Assembly: GCA_003551645.1 (NCBI GenBank)
Contig: PUND01000134.1
Coordinates: forward strand, 70,781-104,495
Length of the DNA stretch: 33,715 nt
Direction of reading: 5' to 3'
Source: Phycisphaerae bacterium
Lineage (GTDB): Bacteria > Planctomycetota > Phycisphaerae > SM23-33
The notes beneath the pieces were generated by a model. It was not told the DNA's origin. It did not search any database and was given only the letters and a program-made list of their open reading frames with translations. The first letter of the stretch is position 1; the number at the start of each line of letters is the position of its first letter. This document shows positions 31,830-33,715 of this stretch, piece by piece. The position numbers and the translations under genes were made by a program.

Positions 31830-32039
31830 ATGATATCGACAACCGATCCCGAAAGCATGACGGCCGAAGAACGCCGCCGCGAGGTCGCCGCCATCCTCGC
31901 CAACGGCCTGCTGCGGCGTCTCCGGGCGGCCGAATCGGCCGCATGCACGCCTGCGAAAGAAGTCTCGGAAAGGCCTGGAAACCGCCTTGAGCTTCCGGCG
32001 GAAACGCCGCTCAGTGTGGCTCCGCGACCCGCCGGTTAA
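31830..32039 (+). CDS. small phage-associated protein, 69 residues
   Basis: This short gene starts at an ATG with GGGAG seven bases upstream. The protein begins MISTTDPESMTAEERRREVA, then AILANGLLRRLRA, a helical, charged beginning that I recall from small genes placed just before DUF2924 and recombinase genes in phage-like elements of Planctomycetes and Proteobacteria. The C-terminal half is low in complexity. Function unknown. It precedes the DUF2924 gene by 43 bases on the same strand. Confidence 0.55.
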   Translation: MISTTDPESMTAEERRREVAAILANGLLRRLRAAESAACTPAKEVSERPGNRLELPAETPLSVAPRPAG

Positions 32040-32082
32040 CGGGCCGCGTCTCGGAGAACCTTGACGAAAGGAGCCGCATGAA

Positions 32083-32454
32083 ATGACTGACATCGCAGCC
32101 GAAATCGCCGCCCTGGACCGGATGACCACGGGCGACATGGCCGAGCGCTACGCCGAGCTGCACGGCCAGCCCTGCCGGACCCGGCACCGGGCCTACCTCA
32201 TCCGCAAGATTGCCTGGCGCATCCAGGCCAACGCCGAGGGCGACCTGTCCGAACGCGCCCGCAAGCGGGCCGCTGAACTGGCCGACGATGCCGAGGTGCG
32301 GGTCATGGCCCCTAAGACCATGGTCTGCCCGCCGCAGGACGGCCAATCCGCCACGACCACCAGACCGGCACCGACAGGGCGAGACCTGCCCGACGACCCG
32401 CGCCTGCCAGCACCCGGCTTCGGGCCAGCTGGAGAGCATCGTCCTGCCGGATGA
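32083..32454 (+). CDS. DUF2924 protein, apparently lacking its C-terminal part
   Basis: A 123-residue product. Residues 1-75 match DUF2924: AALDRMTTGDMAERYAELHGQPCRTRHRAYLIRK-type helices and IAWRIQANAEGDLSERARKRA. The family normally continues from a PRLPxPG motif into a beta-rich end with GxxYxSLSAIAxxITG. Here the frame reaches DDPRLPAPG and then ends within 11 residues (FGPAGEHRPAG), so that part is missing. AAAGGAG stands about ten bases before the ATG. The recombinase gene that often follows is absent. It may be a remnant that was joined to other phage DNA near 32410-32425. Confidence 0.6.
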   Translation: MTDIAAEIAALDRMTTGDMAERYAELHGQPCRTRHRAYLIRKIAWRIQANAEGDLSERARKRAAELADDAEVRVMAPKTMVCPPQDGQSATTTRPAPTGRDLPDDPRLPAPGFGPAGEHRPAG

Positions 32455-32455
32455 C

Positions 32456-32842
32456 ATGACGGCCCAGGACCGCCTGGACATCATGCTGCGGGTCTGGCGT
32501 ATCGGCGGCACGGCCAACCCGGACTTCGCGGAGTTCTGGCCCTGGCTGGGAAGCGACAGCGGTTCGGGGGGCTTCCTGTGGCCCAACGTGGACACATCGG
32601 CCTTGCACTACATGGGCTACCGTATCGACACCACCCAGGGCAACGGCCTGGTGGCCGCTCTGGACCAGCGCAACGGCGGGAGCGGCAATCCCAGCTTCTG
32701 GACCAGTACCGACGATACGTTTTCGGACATGCAGGCCCTGGCCGGCCAGCCGGCGGGGCTGAGCTGCGAGGGGTATCTGGCGTCGGCCGGCTACCACGAC
32801 TGGGGCTGGGCCTGGAGCGTCCATCTTATCCGAGCGAGCTGA
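32456..32842 (+). CDS. phage-like hypothetical protein, possibly truncated at its start
   Basis: A 128-residue frame starting MTAQDRLDIMLRVWRIGG; it is rich in Trp, Gly and Asp and looks protein-like, but I recognise no family. It has no clear ribosome site before the ATG at 32456, which lies one base after the DUF2924 stop, so re-initiation is possible. The same frame is open upstream and reads GQLESIVLPDD directly before the Met, which also looks coding. So this may be the 3' part of a longer gene whose beginning was lost at the join with DUF2924. Confidence 0.5.
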   Translation: MTAQDRLDIMLRVWRIGGTANPDFAEFWPWLGSDSGSGGFLWPNVDTSALHYMGYRIDTTQGNGLVAALDQRNGGSGNPSFWTSTDDTFSDMQALAGQPAGLSCEGYLASAGYHDWGWAWSVHLIRAS

Positions 32843-32851
32843 GGAGCGAAT

Positions 32852-33193
32852 ATGCCCGTCATCACCTACAAGCATACGGACGGCCGGACCGGCAAGGCCG
32901 TGGTCGCGACCGAGTCGATGGCCGCCTGGATATCGTCTCGCGAGGCCAGGGGCGCTCGGATAGAGCATGTCGAGTTCGGACCGGGCGAACGCGCTTCGAT
33001 AGTCCTGGCCACGAACACCGGCAACCCGGCCGGCGAACTGGCCCTTATGCGGACCGATCTGGGTATGGCCCGCGTAATCGAGGACCTGTTCGAGGCACTG
33101 AAGGCCAAGGGCGTGCTCGCCGACGCCGACCTGCCCAGGGAGTCTCTTGAGAAGCTGACCGAACGTGAACTGCTGAGGGAGGCGGTTCGGTGA
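32852..33193 (+). CDS. phage-like hypothetical protein, 113 residues
   Basis: A 113-residue protein with GAGGAGC close before its ATG. It starts with a short beta-rich part (VITYKHTDGRTGKAVVA), has a helix AAWISSREARG and ends in helices DLFEALKAKGVLADADLPRESLEKLTERELLREAVR. I do not recognise the family. It overlaps the next gene (GTGA) and lies where phages keep head-tail joining genes, so a connector or chaperone role is possible but only by position. Confidence 0.6.
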   Translation: MPVITYKHTDGRTGKAVVATESMAAWISSREARGARIEHVEFGPGERASIVLATNTGNPAGELALMRTDLGMARVIEDLFEALKAKGVLADADLPRESLEKLTERELLREAVR

Positions 33194-33618
33194 TAGGCCT
33201 TCGGGTAAAGCAGTCGTTCTTCGACGCCAAAAAGGTCCGCCGTGCGACCGACAGTGCGACGCGGCGGGTTCTGAGCCGCTTCGGCGCGTTCGTTCGCCGG
33301 ACGGCCAGGAGCAGCATCCGCAGGCGGAAGCGCATCAGCAGACCGGGCGAGCCGCCTAGCAGCCGCACGGGCCTGCTCAAGAGGTTCATCTTCTTCGGCT
33401 ACGACACGCGGGCCCGCAGCGTGGTCATCGGCCCGGCCCGGCTTACGCGAAAGGGCCGAGGCGAGGCCCCGTCGCTTCTGGAATACGGCGGCAGGACGAC
33501 ACTGAAGCGACGCGGCCGTCGCAGGCGGGCCAGGTACGCGGCCCGGCCGTTCATGGGCCCGGCATTCGAGAAGGAAAAACCGCAGCTTCCCGCGATGTGG
33601 CGGGGAAGCGTTCGATAA
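33190..33618 (+). CDS. HK97 gp10-like phage tail/neck protein
   Basis: A 142-residue, very basic protein. The order of features matches the HK97 gp10 group: an N-terminal helix, RPGEPPSSRTGLLKRFIFFGYD, VVIGPARL, then LLEYGGRTTLKRRG and a final ARPFMGPAFEKEKPQLP, the usual end motif (R-P-F-x-x-P-A-x-x). These proteins join head and tail of siphophages. The start is GTG at 33190, with GAGGGAGG about eight bases before and the stop of the upstream gene overlapping. It supports a prophage or phage-derived element at this end of the window. Confidence 0.75.
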   Translation: MIGLRVKQSFFDAKKVRRATDSATRRVLSRFGAFVRRTARSSIRRRKRISRPGEPPSSRTGLLKRFIFFGYDTRARSVVIGPARLTRKGRGEAPSLLEYGGRTTLKRRGRRRRARYAARPFMGPAFEKEKPQLPAMWRGSVR

Positions 33619-33630
33619 GGAGAGCAATCC

Positions 33631-33715
33631 ATGTCGCAGGAATTCCTGCTGGGAATGAACGCCAAGGTGTACCAGGGAGCGGCCGGTGCGGAGCTGGCCG
33701 CCCTGACCGAGATGA
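33631..33715 (+). CDS. phage tail-tube-like protein, N-terminal part (runs off right edge)
   Basis: Only 28 codons are in the window. The start MSQEFLLGMNAKVYQGAAG resembles the beginning of tail-tube or major tail proteins that follow gp10-like genes in this kind of phage. AAGGAGAG lies about nine bases upstream of the ATG, twelve bases after the gp10-like stop. The call relies on the short N-terminus and gene order. Confidence 0.5.
   Translation, partial: MSQEFLLGMNAKVYQGAAGAELAALTEM

Noticed and set aside
32451-32465. A 15-base match (ATGACATGACGGCCC) between 17801 and 32451
   Set aside because: One such repeat is about what chance gives in 33 kb, and the flanks differ; no sign of an attachment site.

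Overview
The window is GC-rich DNA (roughly two thirds G+C by eye) from a Gram-negative-type bacterium. Lipoboxes, secreted proteins with cleavable signals, a DUF1570-type metallopeptidase, a FAD_oxidored-family enzyme, a heparinase-like lyase, Gfo/Idh and sugar isomerase genes, and DUF2924 near phage genes together point to Planctomycetota, probably a Phycisphaerae-like anaerobe. This assignment is inference from gene content; no rRNA or other phylogenetic marker was tested.

Layout. 1-2.5 kb (minus): an ABC-2 exporter (permease, ATPase) coupled to a SAM methyltransferase, then an ArsR repressor whose 3' end overlaps a nine-cysteine duplicated mini-protein. 2.7-7.9 kb: UgtP/MGDG-type glycosyltransferase, secreted metallopeptidase, archaeal-type thymidylate synthase, and a two-gene signalling operon (receiver-like protein with a FliM-like tail peptide, then a diguanylate cyclase). 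8-14.2 kb (plus): large TPR lipoprotein, then a transketolase-SufC-SufB operon that looks like the minimal SMS/SUF Fe-S assembly pair, with no cysteine desulfurase in the window. 14.2-16.5 kb (minus): pyrF, RIO/Kdo-like kinase and a GspG-like lipoprotein. 16.6-19.6 kb (plus): prfB with its programmed +1 frameshift, then a FAD-dependent oxidoreductase. 19.6-22.7 kb (minus): PfkB kinase, HIT protein, dNTP triphosphohydrolase.

22.7-23.4 kb is a 650-base non-coding region, partly AT-rich, between divergent genes. It holds a kinase promoter, three DnaA-box-like motifs spaced exactly 11 bp, a free-standing small RNA unit (TTGACA-17-TATTAT promoter, three hairpins, rho-independent terminator) and a second promoter overlapped by a long palindrome. 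This is the most interesting undescribed element here.

23.4-30.2 kb looks like a carbohydrate-use segment: secreted heparinase/alginate-lyase-like protein, HAD phosphatase, secreted beta-propeller, Gfo/Idh oxidoreductase with an altered EKP motif, a possible 46-residue small protein, and a TIM-barrel sugar isomerase. At 30.56 kb lies an initiator tRNA-Met with a near-consensus promoter. To its right is an accessory region: a lower-GC HNH nuclease, then small genes typical of Planctomycete phage-like elements (DUF2924 with its C-terminal part missing, HK97 gp10-like protein, start of a tail-tube-like protein), running off the right edge.
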